DNA of 33,845 bases. Source: an uncultured Oscillibacter sp. Lineage in GTDB: Bacteria > Bacillota > Clostridia > Oscillospirales > Oscillospiraceae. The notes below the pieces were generated by a model. It saw only the letters and a program-made list of their open reading frames with translations. It searched no databases and was not told where the DNA came from. Location of the stretch: assembly GCA_910576865.1 (NCBI GenBank), contig CAJTKE010000024.1, positions 1-33,845 of the forward strand. The letters are read 5' to 3'. The translations under genes were made by a program, and so were the position numbers. Of this stretch, positions 8,123 to 16,292 are shown in pieces. The first letter of the stretch is position 1; each line of letters begins with the position of its first letter.

Positions 8123-9193
8123 ATGAAAAAATTAGTTTTGACCGACTTCAAAAAAGTGGAGATCGTGGAGGATGCCGTCCCGAAGCCGGCGTTCGGCGAG
8201 GCGGTGGTCCGGATCAGGTACGCGGGAATCTGCGGGTCCGATCTGCATGTGTACGACGGGTCGCACCCCTACGCGAAGCCGCCCATGGTGATGGGCCATG
8301 AGGCCTGCGGGACCGTGTGCGCGATTGACTCGGACCGTGAGGACATCCGGACGGGCGACAAGGTCTGCTTCCACACGGTCGAGCCCTGCGGCAGCTGTGA
8401 GGAGTGCTGTTCGGGGCGGGAAAACCTCTGCTCCTCCGTGAAAATCATGGGGACCAACATGGACGGTGTTTTCACCCAGTACAAGCTGGTGGACGCCGCC
8501 CGCCTGATCAAATTCAATGAGGGCGTCGACGATCAGGTGGCGGCCCTGGTCGAGCCGCTGACCGTCGCGGTACATAACATCAGGCGGGCGGGGCTTCAGC
8601 CGGGGGACCACGTGTTCATCAGCGGGGCGGGGCCGATCGGCCTTGTCATCGGGATGATGGCGCGGCTTTCCGGCGCGGCCGGCGTGGTGCTGGCGGAGAT
8701 TGACCAGACCCGGATCGGCATCGCGCGGGAGATGGGGTTCCACGTGTTCAATCCCGAGGAAGAGAACTTTTCGGCGGCGTGTATGGAAATCTGCGGCGGC
8801 GCGGGCTTTGACAAGGCCTATGAGATCACCTCCGTCCAATCCAGCTTCGACCGCTGCGTGAGCCTCCTGAAGCGTGGGGGCGTGATGATTCAGGTGGGTA
8901 TGCCGCCCGCCGGGAAGATGTTCGACCTGGACATCAACAAAATCATCTACCGTGAGTGCGATATCCGGGGCGTCCGGCACCACACGATGTTTGACATGCA
9001 GCGGGCCGTGCGGATCATCGACTCCGGCGTGCTGAACGATCAGCTGAAGAAGCTCGTATCCGCGGTTTACCCGCTTGAGGAGGGCGCGGCCGCGTTCCGG
9101 CGGGCCGGCACGGACAGATCCGTGCTCCGGGTCCTGCTGGATCTGGAGGAGCGCGGGGCGGGAGGGACCGGCCCCGCGGCGGGCGCGCGGTGA
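8123..9193 (+). CDS. Zinc-dependent medium-chain alcohol/polyol dehydrogenase
   Basis: A 356-residue MDR-family enzyme that oxidises a secondary alcohol, polyol or hydroxy-acid with NAD(P). Catalytic zinc ligands are visible as Cys37 (GICGSD), His59-Glu60 (GHEACG) and Glu144 (VEPLTVAVH). The structural zinc lobe has Cys89, Cys92, Cys95 and Cys103 with canonical spacing. The cofactor site is SGAGPIGL. Relatives include sorbitol, threonine and L-idonate/galactonate dehydrogenases; the substrate is open. The start ATG 8123 follows AAAAGGGG. It is the last gene of the plus-strand run and is closed by a very strong terminator. The final twenty residues are Gly/Ala/Arg-rich and probably disordered. 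Confidence 0.88.
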   Translation: MKKLVLTDFKKVEIVEDAVPKPAFGEAVVRIRYAGICGSDLHVYDGSHPYAKPPMVMGHEACGTVCAIDSDREDIRTGDKVCFHTVEPCGSCEECCSGRENLCSSVKIMGTNMDGVFTQYKLVDAARLIKFNEGVDDQVAALVEPLTVAVHNIRRAGLQPGDHVFISGAGPIGLVIGMMARLSGAAGVVLAEIDQTRIGIAREMGFHVFNPEEENFSAACMEICGGAGFDKAYEITSVQSSFDRCVSLLKRGGVMIQVGMPPAGKMFDLDINKIIYRECDIRGVRHHTMFDMQRAVRIIDSGVLNDQLKKLVSAVYPLEEGAAAFRRAGTDRSVLRVLLDLEERGAGGTGPAAGAR

Positions 9194-9206
9194 GGGCCGA
9201 ACCCGG

Positions 9207-9253
9207 AAGGACACCCCGGCGGGAGTTTTCAAAACTCCCGCCGGGGTGTCCTT
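9207..9253. terminator. Perfect 23-bp stem terminator between convergent genes
   Basis: AAGGACACCCCGGCGGG... (9207-9229) is the exact reverse complement of 9231-9253 around a single central C, giving a GC-rich hairpin with a TTTTCAAAA apex. It lies between the end of the zinc dehydrogenase gene (plus) and the end of the SLC13-type gene (minus), so it can serve both directions. Flanking T-runs are short. Confidence 0.85.
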
Positions 9254-9282
9254 GTGCTGTTCACATGCCCCGCAGGGGGAAC

Positions 9283-10740
9283 TCAGAAGCAGATGTTGGC
9301 GAAGACGGCCAGGGGGATGGTGACCACGAAGATGATCAGCATGCCGATGCAGGAGTACTTGTAGGCCTCTCCGTTGGTCAGGTCGGCGTTGCCGTGGATC
9401 AGTCCGACGGGGGCGGAGGCGCCGGGCAGGATCAGGCCCATGTTCACCAGCCAGATCATCATGATGCCCAGGGCGGCGGCGTTGGACCCGGTGGACTCCA
9501 CGAAGGGCGCGATGATCGGAATCATGGCCGTTCCGATGGCGATGTTGGAGGCCGTGTTCGTCAGGACGGTGGTGATGATCATCGTGAAGAACAGCACGAA
9601 CCACGTGCTCTTCCCGGCGAACGCGCCGCCCAGCATCTGCTGGATGGCGGGCAGGATGCCGGTGGCCTCGTTGGTCAGGGCGGAGGCCACCACCATGGTG
9701 GCTCCGATCATCAGCAGGACGTTCCAGACGATGCACTTGCCGCACACCCCGGCAAAGTCGATCAGCGCCTCCCGGCCCTTGTCGTGGGCGGACATGCCCA
9801 GGAAGGCCGCGCCGAGGGCGAAGAATCCGGCGGCGCCGATCCGGGTGGCGATCAGGTCGTACAGGGGGAAGGACTTGGGCAGCAGGGCGCACAGGAACAC
9901 GAAGAAAAACACGATGATGACGACGATCAGCAGCTTGCGCTGGCGGCTGTCCATCTTCTCCTCGGACGCCAGGGTGCTCACGTCAAAGTTGGCGATGGGG
10001 CTGAAATCGTCCTTCAGGATTTTCACCTGATAGAAGAGATACGCCCCCATGCAAAGGATTGTGCCCACGATGGTGATGCCCATGAACTGCGCCAGGGACA
10101 TGGGGCCCACGTTCTCCAGCCACAGGTTGAACAGGGACAGCTGCCAGCCCCGGATGGGCGCGATCGCGCCGCCGACGACAAACGCCAGGGCGATGCCCAC
10201 GATGGTGCTGGACATGAATTTGCTGCCTCGCTCATACTTCAGGACCTTGCAGATGCCGTCAAAGATGGCCCAGTACAGAATGATCATCGCCAGGGAGCTG
10301 GTGAAGATGCAGATGAAGGCCAGGGAAATGTAAATGATGAACACAAACATGTAGGGACGGCCCTGCAGGGCCTTGCGGGACAGCATCCAGCGGGCGATCT
10401 GCTCAGTGACGCCATAGTAGTTCAGAGACCCGGCCACGATGTACGCCATGGCGCTCTGGAAGACCACCGCGTGCCCCAGGGCCCCGGCGGCGGCGGCGTT
10501 CAGGCCGCAATAGCCGACCATGGACAGCGCGCAGATGGAAAGAATGGCGGACCAGCCCACATCGCAGGCGGAGAACAGGTAGATCATGCCGATGAAGACG
10601 CCCAGGACCTTCATGCCCATCTCGGTGACAGGCTCAACGGGAGGCAGAAAGCCGATGCCGAACATCAGGACGATGGCGACGACCGCGTTGATGAAATACG
10701 CCTTGCTTCTCTTTTTGAACTTGAAATTCGCAGTTGCCAT
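9283..10740 (-). CDS. SLC13/DASS-family anion (dicarboxylate) transporter
   Basis: A 485-residue polytopic membrane protein of the divalent-anion:sodium symporter family, which imports di- and tricarboxylates or sulfate. After a basic N-terminus it shows about a dozen hydrophobic stretches. A TNTASN motif (NTASN at 395-399), like the SNT-type signature that binds substrate carboxylate and sodium in this family, is followed by IAIGTAMIPIIAPFV. ATG 10740 is preceded by GAGGAG about seven bases upstream and by a clear promoter. It stands alone as a transcription unit, converging on the Liv/dehydrogenase operon. A short-chain di- or polycarboxylate is the likely cargo and would fit the neighbouring carboxylate enzymes; this is inference. 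Confidence 0.85.
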   Translation of the reverse strand: MATANFKFKKRSKAYFINAVVAIVLMFGIGFLPPVEPVTEMGMKVLGVFIGMIYLFSACDVGWSAILSICALSMVGYCGLNAAAAGALGHAVVFQSAMAYIVAGSLNYYGVTEQIARWMLSRKALQGRPYMFVFIIYISLAFICIFTSSLAMIILYWAIFDGICKVLKYERGSKFMSSTIVGIALAFVVGGAIAPIRGWQLSLFNLWLENVGPMSLAQFMGITIVGTILCMGAYLFYQVKILKDDFSPIANFDVSTLASEEKMDSRQRKLLIVVIIVFFFVFLCALLPKSFPLYDLIATRIGAAGFFALGAAFLGMSAHDKGREALIDFAGVCGKCIVWNVLLMIGATMVVASALTNEATGILPAIQQMLGGAFAGKSTWFVLFFTMIITTVLTNTASNIAIGTAMIPIIAPFVESTGSNAAALGIMMIWLVNMGLILPGASAPVGLIHGNADLTNGEAYKYSCIGMLIIFVVTIPLAVFANICF

Positions 10741-10851
10741 GTCGTTTTCTCCTCAACTCTTTAATTTTCCGCACCCATGCGAGGCAAAATGCTGGAACTT
10801 CATCCCTCCTTGTCCGGGAATTTCGCAAAACAGGCCGATCTGTCTGGCTCC

Positions 10852-10881
10852 ATTGTAATGCGCCGCCGGAGCGCGCGCCAA
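10852..10881 (-). promoter_or_regulatory. Promoter of the SLC13-type transporter gene
   Basis: On the minus strand TTGGCG (10876-10881) is followed after 18 bases by TACAAT (10852-10857). The -35 is embedded in CGATTGG, shared with other promoters in this window. It lies about 110 bases upstream of the ATG. The rest of the 357-base gap 10741-11097 holds the divergent mobB promoter and no gene. Confidence 0.7.
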
Positions 10882-11033
10882 TCGCAAATCATGATATCCG
10901 TTATCAGGAAAAGTGAAACAGGGCGATAATGGCGCGAGACGGCCGCATCATGCCAGTTTCACCCGAAAAAAAGGATGCGGGCCCGGAAAATGGGGATACC
11001 CGTTTTTTTGGTGGCGGACAGCGGGAAACCCGA

Positions 11034-11063
11034 TTGGCGGGGCGGGCGGCCCGATGCTATAAT
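11034..11063 (+). promoter_or_regulatory. Promoter of the mobB-moeA/mobA operon
   Basis: TTGGCG (11034-11039), an 18-base spacer and TATAAT (11058-11063) preceded by TG form a strong extended -10 promoter. CGATTGG (11031-11037) covers the -35. Transcription would start about 30 bases before the ATG. Confidence 0.8.
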
Positions 11064-11097
11064 CAATTCAAAAATTTTTCCGTGAGGAGAGATGGAG

Positions 11098-12466
11098 ATG
11101 CCGGTTCCCGTGTTCACCTTCGCGGCCTGGTCCAATACGGGGAAGACCACCTACCTGGAAAAGCTGATTCCCCTTCTGAAGCGGGCCGGACTCCGGGTGG
11201 CGGTCGTGAAGCACGACGCCCACGACTTTCAGCTCGATCAGCCGGGCAAGGACACTTGGCGCTTCGCCCGGGCGGGAGCGGACGTGGTGGCCATCGCCTC
11301 CGGCAGCCGGTACGCCATGATGGCCTGCCGGCCCGTCACGCTGGAGGAGATCCTCCGGCAGACGCGGGACGCGGACCTGGTCCTGACGGAGGGCTTCAAA
11401 CAGGAACACTGCCCGAAAATCGCCCTGTACCGGGCGGCGTCCGGAAAAGGGCTGGCGGTGCCGCCGGAGGCCTGTTTCGCGATTGTCAGCGACACGGCCA
11501 TGGAAGCCCCCTGCCCGGTGTTCCCGCTGGACGGCTACGCCCTCCGGGCGGCGGACAGCGCGGGGGCCTGCCGGGAGCGCCCGGTCTCCCTGTGGGTCGT
11601 GGGGAAGCTGTACGCGGGACAGGAATCCCGGGTCTCCCTGGCGCCGGGTCAGGCGGTCCGGCTGATGACGGGCAGCATGATTCCCTCCGGCGCGGACTGC
11701 GTCCTCCGTCAGGAGGACACCGACGAGGGGGAGGACGTGGTTCAGATCTATCAGGAGCTCCGGCCATACAGCAACTTCTGCCGCCGGGGAGAGGAGTATG
11801 GCGCCGGCGGCCTGCTGCTGCCCGCGGGGTGCGTGGTGGACCCGACGGGCGCCGCCGTGGCCGCCGGCGCGGGCTTTGCCGACCTGCCGGTGAGGCGGCG
11901 CCTCCGGGCGGCTGTTGTGTCCACGGGGGACGAGGTGCAGCAGCCGGGCCGGCCGCTGCGGCCCGGGAAGATTTACGACTCCAACACGACGTATCTCTCC
12001 GCGCGGCTGCGGCAGCTGGGCGTCGACGTCGTCCGCCGCGCTTCCGTGCCCGACGATCTGGACCGGACCGTGGCGGAGCTTGCGCGGTGTGCCGGGATGG
12101 CGGACCTGATCCTGACCACCGGCGGCGTCTCCGTGGGGCAGGACCCTTCTGCTGGGCCTGTCCGGGAATCCGTTTTCCGCGGCGGTTCCCTTTGAGCTGC
12201 TGCTCCGCCCCGCGCTGCATAAAATGACGGGGGACCCCCGCCATCAGCTGCGCCGGGCCGCCGCCCGGGCCGAAAACGGCTTTTCCAGGCGCAGTCCGTC
12301 CCGGCGGTTTCTGCGGGGCGTCTGCCGGGACGGCGCCGTGTCCCTGCCGGGGGCGCAGTCCAACGGGCAGATGCGGAGCATGATCGGCTGCAACTGCTTC
12401 GTGGACCTGCCGGCGGGAACGGAGCGAATCCGCCCCGGAGACTCCGTGGAAATCATCTGGCTGTAA
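11098..12466 (+). pseudogene. Fused and frameshifted mobB-moeA (molybdenum cofactor biosynthesis)
   Basis: The frame opens with a MobB domain (P-loop in AAWSNTGKTTYL, then LVLTEGFKQE) and at PVFPLD runs straight into MoeA sequence beginning GYALRAADSAGA. The normal MobB tail and about 60 N-terminal MoeA residues are absent. MoeA motifs continue (VRLMTGSMIPSGADCV, RRGEEYGAGG, VSTGDEV, LTTGGVSVGQ) to about 12143. There the frame shifts by one, ending at a stop at 12193-12195. The other frame resumes with LLLGLSGNPFSAAVPFELLLRPALH and a MoeA C-terminus to 12466. About 30-35 residues expected between GGVSVGQ and LSGNP are missing, so a deletion rather than a single-base slip explains it. ATG 11098 has AGGAG eight bases upstream. 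MobB alone might still be made; MoeA activity is unlikely. Confidence 0.8.
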
Positions 12467-12479
12467 AGGGATGGACAGG

Positions 12480-13067
12480 ATGGACTTTACCTGTGGAGCC
12501 GTGATCCTGGCGGGCGGGCGCTCCCGCCGGATGGGAACCTGCAAGGCGCTGCTGAGGCTGGAGGGCGGGACCATGCTGGAGCGCGCCGCGGGACTGCTGA
12601 CCGCCCTTTTTGACGAAGTCCTGCTCTCCGCCAACGACCCGGCCCTGGGCCTCGGGCTGAACCTGCGGGTCGTCCCGGACATCTGGAGGGAGTGCGGGCC
12701 CCTGGGGGGCCTCCACGCGGCGCTGGCCGCCACCGGGAAGGACGCCCTGTTCTGCGTCCCCTGCGACCTGCCGCGCTTCACGGCGGAGCTTCCGCTTCTG
12801 CTGCTGGAGAGGATGAACCCGGAGGCGGACGCCATCGTGTGCCGGGACGGTGGTGGACGCCTGCACCCGCTCTGCGGCATCTACCGGAGGCGGGTCCTCC
12901 CGGCGCTGGAGGCCCGGCTTCAAGGGGGGGAGCGCCGGGTGACGGCGCTGATCGAAGGCCTTTCCTGCCAGATTCTGGAGACGGAGGGCCTCCTGTCCGA
13001 CGGCGTCTTTGAGAACATGAACACGCCGGAGAGCTATTTCCGATACGCGGCGGCCTCCCGCCCTTGA
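12480..13067 (+). CDS. mobA: Molybdenum cofactor guanylyltransferase MobA
   Basis: The 195-residue nucleotidyltransferase joins GMP to molybdopterin, giving the guanylylated cofactor used by DMSO-reductase-family enzymes such as the one at 17889-20042. The N-terminal loop VILAGGRSRRMGTCKALL is the family GTP-binding signature. VVPDIWRECGPLGGLHAAL and the metal-binding PCDLPRF are also characteristic. I choose ATG 12480, nine bases after AAAGGG (12466-12470); the ATG at 12471 touches that site. The gene starts 13 bases after the moeA remnant and ends before a bidirectional terminator. Confidence 0.92.
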   Translation: MDFTCGAVILAGGRSRRMGTCKALLRLEGGTMLERAAGLLTALFDEVLLSANDPALGLGLNLRVVPDIWRECGPLGGLHAALAATGKDALFCVPCDLPRFTAELPLLLLERMNPEADAIVCRDGGGRLHPLCGIYRRRVLPALEARLQGGERRVTALIEGLSCQILETEGLLSDGVFENMNTPESYFRYAAASRP

Positions 13068-13112
13068 CGGAACCTGAGCCGTCCCGGTCCCGCCGGGGCC
13101 CTGCGGCATGGA

Positions 13113-13151
13113 AAAAGAAGAGCGTACTGCCTGGCAGTACGCCCTTCTTTT
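13113..13151. terminator. Bidirectional intrinsic terminator between mobA and the opine-dehydrogenase-like gene
   Basis: GCGTACTGC (13122-13130) pairs with GCAGTACGC (13134-13142) around CTG. The stem extends outward past one A/C mismatch through AAAAGAAG/CTTCTTTT. The A-rich left flank and T-rich right flank suit termination in both directions. Confidence 0.85.
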
Positions 13152-13173
13152 CGTATCACGCGGCCCCGCCGGG

Positions 13174-13901
13174 TCAGACCGCCGCCATGATCTCCCCGGC
13201 AATCATTCCGGCGTCGAAGCCCAGGTTCTCCAGGGTGCGGCCGGTGGACATGTAGTCCTCCTCCGTGAGGATGCCGGCCACCTTGACAAACGCCTCCAAT
13301 ACCGGCATTTCCAGGCCCAGACGCCTGGCAAAGGACAGCAGGATGGCCGCCCCGCAGCCACAGTCCTCCGTCAGATAGCGGTGCTTCACGCGGTCGGGAC
13401 CGGCCAGGGTCATGAACACGCCGATTTCGGGATGCTCGTCGGGATGGGTGACCTTGTCGTACATGCCCAGGGGGTTGGCGTGCTCCTCCACGCCCAGGGC
13501 CTTCATGACCTGCAGACGCTCCTCCCGGATCAGATGGCCCACACGGACGCCGGCGGGGGTGAAGCCGTGCTGGAAGAGGACGAAGTCGCCGCCCATGGAT
13601 TCGATTTTGCTGGCGGAGAGGACGCTGGTTCCGATGTGCATGACCACATTGTTGGCGTTCAGGGCGCATTCAAATCGGCGTCCTTCACGGCGTCGGCGGG
13701 GTCCATGGTCACGTGGGCCACGTTCCCGATGCCGCGGACCTTCCCGCGCAGCTGGATGGAGCCGAGCTCCTCCACCGTTTTCAGTTCTCTCTCGTGGCTC
13801 CGGCTGTCGTACAGCGTGACCTCGAATCCCCTCATGGAATAGATGGCCGCCGCGGCGTGGCCCGTGGACCCCGCCCCGATCACCGTGATGCGCTTGATCA
13901 T
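13174..13901 (-). pseudogene. Octopine/opine dehydrogenase-like gene, internally deleted and frameshifted
   Basis: From ATG 13901 (AGGAGG about eight bases upstream) the frame encodes a Rossmann start (MIKRITVIGAGSTGHAAAA) and some 78 residues up to AVKDADLNAP, then stops. A second frame picks up near 13670 and continues to 13174 with a C-terminal domain typical of the NAD/NADP octopine/nopaline dehydrogenase family (ALNANNVVMHIGTSVL, FVLFQHGFTPAGVRV, YLTEDCGCGAAIL, STGRTLENLGFDAG). The two parts total about 240 residues against roughly 350 in intact relatives. The loss therefore looks like an out-of-frame deletion of about 100 residues, not a point slip. The product is unlikely to work. Its promoter faces away from the enoate reductase gene. 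Confidence 0.75.
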
Positions 13902-13997
13902 GTTGACGCCCTCCTGACAAATTGATTTCGTGAAAACCGGGGTGAACCGCCACCCGGCACACCTGTGAAATGGTTGAAAGATAAGCCTGCAAGCTCC

Positions 13998-14025
13998 ATA
14001 TTACCAGCTTTTCCCGGGAGGTCAA
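13998..14025 (-). promoter_or_regulatory. Possible promoter of the opine-dehydrogenase-like gene
   Basis: TTGACC (14020-14025, minus strand), 16-base spacer, TAATAT (13998-14003), about 95 bases before the ATG at 13901. Confidence 0.5.
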
Positions 14026-14059
14026 ATGGTTTTTTTGATGACCGCGCACAAAAAATACA

Positions 14060-14089
14060 TTGGACGGAGACGGGCGGCACTCCTATAAT
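14060..14089 (+). promoter_or_regulatory. Promoter of the enoate-reductase gene
   Basis: TTGGAC (14060-14065), 18-base spacer, TATAAT (14084-14089). The -35 overlaps CATTGG, close to the CGATTGG of other promoters here. The predicted leader is about 125 bases. It opens with a small hairpin, ACGCCG-GAAAA-CGGCGT (14100-14116). The 319-base gap 13902-14220 holds only this leader and the divergent promoter. Confidence 0.8.
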
Positions 14090-14185
14090 CATAGGTGAAA
14101 CGCCGGAAAACGGCGTCAGCCTCCATCAGCGCCCCAGACGGTTTCGCGGGGGACCGGGACAGCCTCCCGCATGTCAAATCACGAG

Positions 14186-14212
14186 AAAGGAGCGTCGAGC
14201 CGTCTACTCGAC
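14186..14212 (+). promoter_or_regulatory. Ribosome site separated from the start by a hairpin
   Basis: AAAGGAG (14186-14192) is the only good ribosome site but lies 28 bases from ATG 14221. GTCGAG (14194-14199) and CTCGAC (14207-14212) can form a hairpin between them. Folding out these 19 bases leaves nine bases, a normal spacing. No alternative start codon lies at the usual distance. The effect on translation is inferred. Confidence 0.5.
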
Positions 14213-14220
14213 AAAGCCAT

Positions 14221-16176
14221 ATGGAAAGAATGTACCCCCTTCTGAGCAGCCCGATCAAAATCGGCAATGTGACCTTCCGCAACCGCATGTTCTCCTCCCC
14301 CACCAGCGGAACCGATATCACGCCGGACCACTGCATCGGGCCCAAGACCACGGCTTATTACGAGCTGAAGGCCAAGGGAGGCGCCGCCGCCGTCACGATC
14401 AGCGCCGTGAAAGTCCACGCGCCCACGGACGGAAGCAATATGAGCTTTGATCTGAACCTGGAGACCCTGGGCTCCCTGGCCAGCTTCACGTACACGGCCG
14501 ACGCCATCAGGCGCCACGGCGCCGTGCCCAGCATGCTGATGTCCCACGGCGGTCAATTCGCCGGCGCCTACATGAAGGACAAGGCCAGGCTGGCCGGCCT
14601 GGTGCAGTACGGCCCCGTGGACTGCGTCCGCTACGACGGGGTCCCCGTCAGGGCCCTGACCCACGAGCAGATCGCCGACATTGTGAAGGCGTACGGCGAG
14701 AAAGCCGCCCTGGCGAAGCGGGCCGGGTTTGAGATGCTGACGGTGCACGGGGGCCACGGCTGGCTTTTGAACCAGTTCTTCTCCCCGTACTTCAACAAGC
14801 GCACGGATGAGTACGGCGGCAGCCTGGAGAACCGGGTGCGTCTGGCCAGGGAGGTCCTGACCTCCATCCGCGACGCCGTGGGCCCGGGCTTCCCCATTGA
14901 GATCCGCCTCAGCGGGCGCGAGGGCATGGAGGGCGGCTATGACATCGACGAGGCCTGCCGCATCGCGGAGGCGATTCAGGACAAGGTGGACCTGATTCAC
15001 GTCTCGGCGGGCTCCCACCGCTTCGGCTTTCACATCACCCATCCGTCCATGTTTGACCAGCACGGCTGCAACGTCTATCTGGCGGCGGAGATCAAAAAAC
15101 ACGTCAGCGTGCCGGTGGCGACGTTGGGGGCCATCAACGATCCCGCCATGATGGAGGAGATTCTGGAAAGCGGCAGGGCGGACGTCATCGAGATGGGCCG
15201 GGAGCTGCTGGCGGACCCGTTCCTGCCCGCCAAGGTGGTTTCCAACCGCCCCGGCGAGATCAAGCACTGCCTGCGCTGCTTCACCTGCATGGCCGAGCGG
15301 GTGGAGACCTCCACCCGCCGCTGCGCCATCAATCCCATGATCGGCCGGGAGCTTGAGGGCATGGAGGTCGCGCCCGCCCCCAGGGCCGGAAAGGTCCTGG
15401 TCATCGGCGGCGGCATCGGCGGCATGCAGGCGGCCGTCACCGCCGCCCAGCGGGGCCACAAGGTCATCCTGTGTGAAAAGACCGGGCAGCTTGGCGGCAT
15501 TTTGAAGAGCGAGCAGATCATTCCCTTCAAGCGGGAGATGTACGAGCTGAGCCTGAGCTTCGCCCGCCAGCTGGAGCGGGAGGGCGTGGAGGTCCGGCTG
15601 AACACGGACGTCACCCCCGAATACGCGGAGGCGGTCGGCGCCGACGCCGCCATCGTCGCGGTGGGCTCGGAACCCCTGGTCCCGCCCATCCCCGGCCTCA
15701 AGGGCGGCAACGTGGTTGTGGTGAATCAGTACTACCTGGAGAGCGAAAAGGTGGGCGATACGGTGGTGGTCCTGGGCGGCGGTCTGGCGGGCTGCGAGTG
15801 CGCCGTCCATCTGGCCCGGGAGGGAAAGACGGTCCACATCGTGGAGATGCGGGGCGACGTGGCCATTGACGCCAACGTCCGCCACCGCCCCGCCCTGATG
15901 CGGGAGATTGAAAAACAGGGCATCGTGGTCCACACGAACTGCGCTGGAAAGCAGGTGACCGGCGAGGGCGTGCTCTGCTTCGACGCCTCCGCCGGGGAGG
16001 AGGCGCTGGTTCCCGGCGAGACGGTGATCTGTGCCGTGGGGCAGCGGGCTCTGCGGGACGTGGCGGACTCCTTCCTGAACTGCGCGCCTGTGGTCCGCCA
16101 GATCGGCGACTGCGTCCGCCCCTCCAACATTACCAACGCGGTCTATCAGGGATATCACGCGGCTCTGGACATCTGA
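14221..16176 (+). CDS. NADH:flavin oxidoreductase / 2,4-dienoyl-CoA reductase-type enoate reductase
   Basis: The 651-residue protein combines an N-terminal old-yellow-enzyme FMN barrel, a [4Fe-4S] motif and a C-terminal FAD/NAD(P) module, the architecture of 2,4-dienoyl-CoA reductase, BaiCD and cinnamate-type enoate reductases. The barrel has TVHGGHGWLLNQFFSPYFN and RTDEYGGSLENR. The cluster cysteines are in CLRCFTC-x11-C (around 15269-15320). FAD and NAD(P) sites are VLVIGGGIGGMQAA and VVVLGGGLAGCECA. It probably reduces an activated C=C bond of an unsaturated acid or thioester in the cytoplasm. ATG 14221 gives the family's usual N-terminus (YPLLSSPIKIGN); ATG 14230 is also possible. An in-frame GTG at 14095 lies at the predicted transcription start and is rejected. 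It is followed by a terminator and the LysR gene. Confidence 0.88.
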   Translation: MERMYPLLSSPIKIGNVTFRNRMFSSPTSGTDITPDHCIGPKTTAYYELKAKGGAAAVTISAVKVHAPTDGSNMSFDLNLETLGSLASFTYTADAIRRHGAVPSMLMSHGGQFAGAYMKDKARLAGLVQYGPVDCVRYDGVPVRALTHEQIADIVKAYGEKAALAKRAGFEMLTVHGGHGWLLNQFFSPYFNKRTDEYGGSLENRVRLAREVLTSIRDAVGPGFPIEIRLSGREGMEGGYDIDEACRIAEAIQDKVDLIHVSAGSHRFGFHITHPSMFDQHGCNVYLAAEIKKHVSVPVATLGAINDPAMMEEILESGRADVIEMGRELLADPFLPAKVVSNRPGEIKHCLRCFTCMAERVETSTRRCAINPMIGRELEGMEVAPAPRAGKVLVIGGGIGGMQAAVTAAQRGHKVILCEKTGQLGGILKSEQIIPFKREMYELSLSFARQLEREGVEVRLNTDVTPEYAEAVGADAAIVAVGSEPLVPPIPGLKGGNVVVVNQYYLESEKVGDTVVVLGGGLAGCECAVHLAREGKTVHIVEMRGDVAIDANVRHRPALMREIEKQGIVVHTNCAGKQVTGEGVLCFDASAGEEALVPGETVICAVGQRALRDVADSFLNCAPVVRQIGDCVRPSNITNAVYQGYHAALDI

Positions 16177-16193
16177 GGCCGCATTCCGCCTGA

Positions 16194-16239
16194 AAGTGAA
16201 CGCACGTTTTCTTTATGGAAAGCGTGCATTTACTTTTTC
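16194..16239 (+). terminator. Terminator after the enoate-reductase gene
   Basis: AAGTGAA-C-GCACG (16194-16206) pairs with CGTGC-A-TTTACTT (16223-16235) with one C/A mismatch and one G-T pair, followed by more T residues. Confidence 0.7.
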
Positions 16240-16257
16240 CTCGAAGCATGTCATAAT
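16229..16257 (+). promoter_or_regulatory. Possible promoter and operator of the LysR gene
   Basis: TTTACT (16229-16234), 17-base spacer, CATAAT (16252-16257). It overlaps the descending arm of the preceding terminator. CTCCA-CCAA-TGGAG (16260-16273) is a short inverted repeat at the expected transcription start and could be a self-regulatory site. Confidence 0.5.
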
Positions 16258-16292
16258 ATCTCCACCAATGGAGTGGCAAGGGGGCCGGTTCC

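Noticed and set aside
12224..12466. A separate 80-codon gene
   Set aside because: Its translation is the MoeA C-terminal domain, and the same frame upstream reads LLLGLSGNPFSAAV. It is part of the broken mobB-moeA gene.
14095..14220. Enoate-reductase start at GTG 14095, or a known riboswitch in the leader
   Set aside because: GTG 14095 falls at the predicted transcription start and lacks a ribosome site; the extra residues resemble no family member. GGTGAAACGCCGG slightly recalls cobalamin riboswitches, but the remaining conserved blocks are absent.
14179..16158. A 659-codon open frame antisense to the enoate reductase
   Set aside because: Low-complexity His/Ala/Gly/Asp translation, no ribosome site, and complete overlap with a clear enzyme gene.
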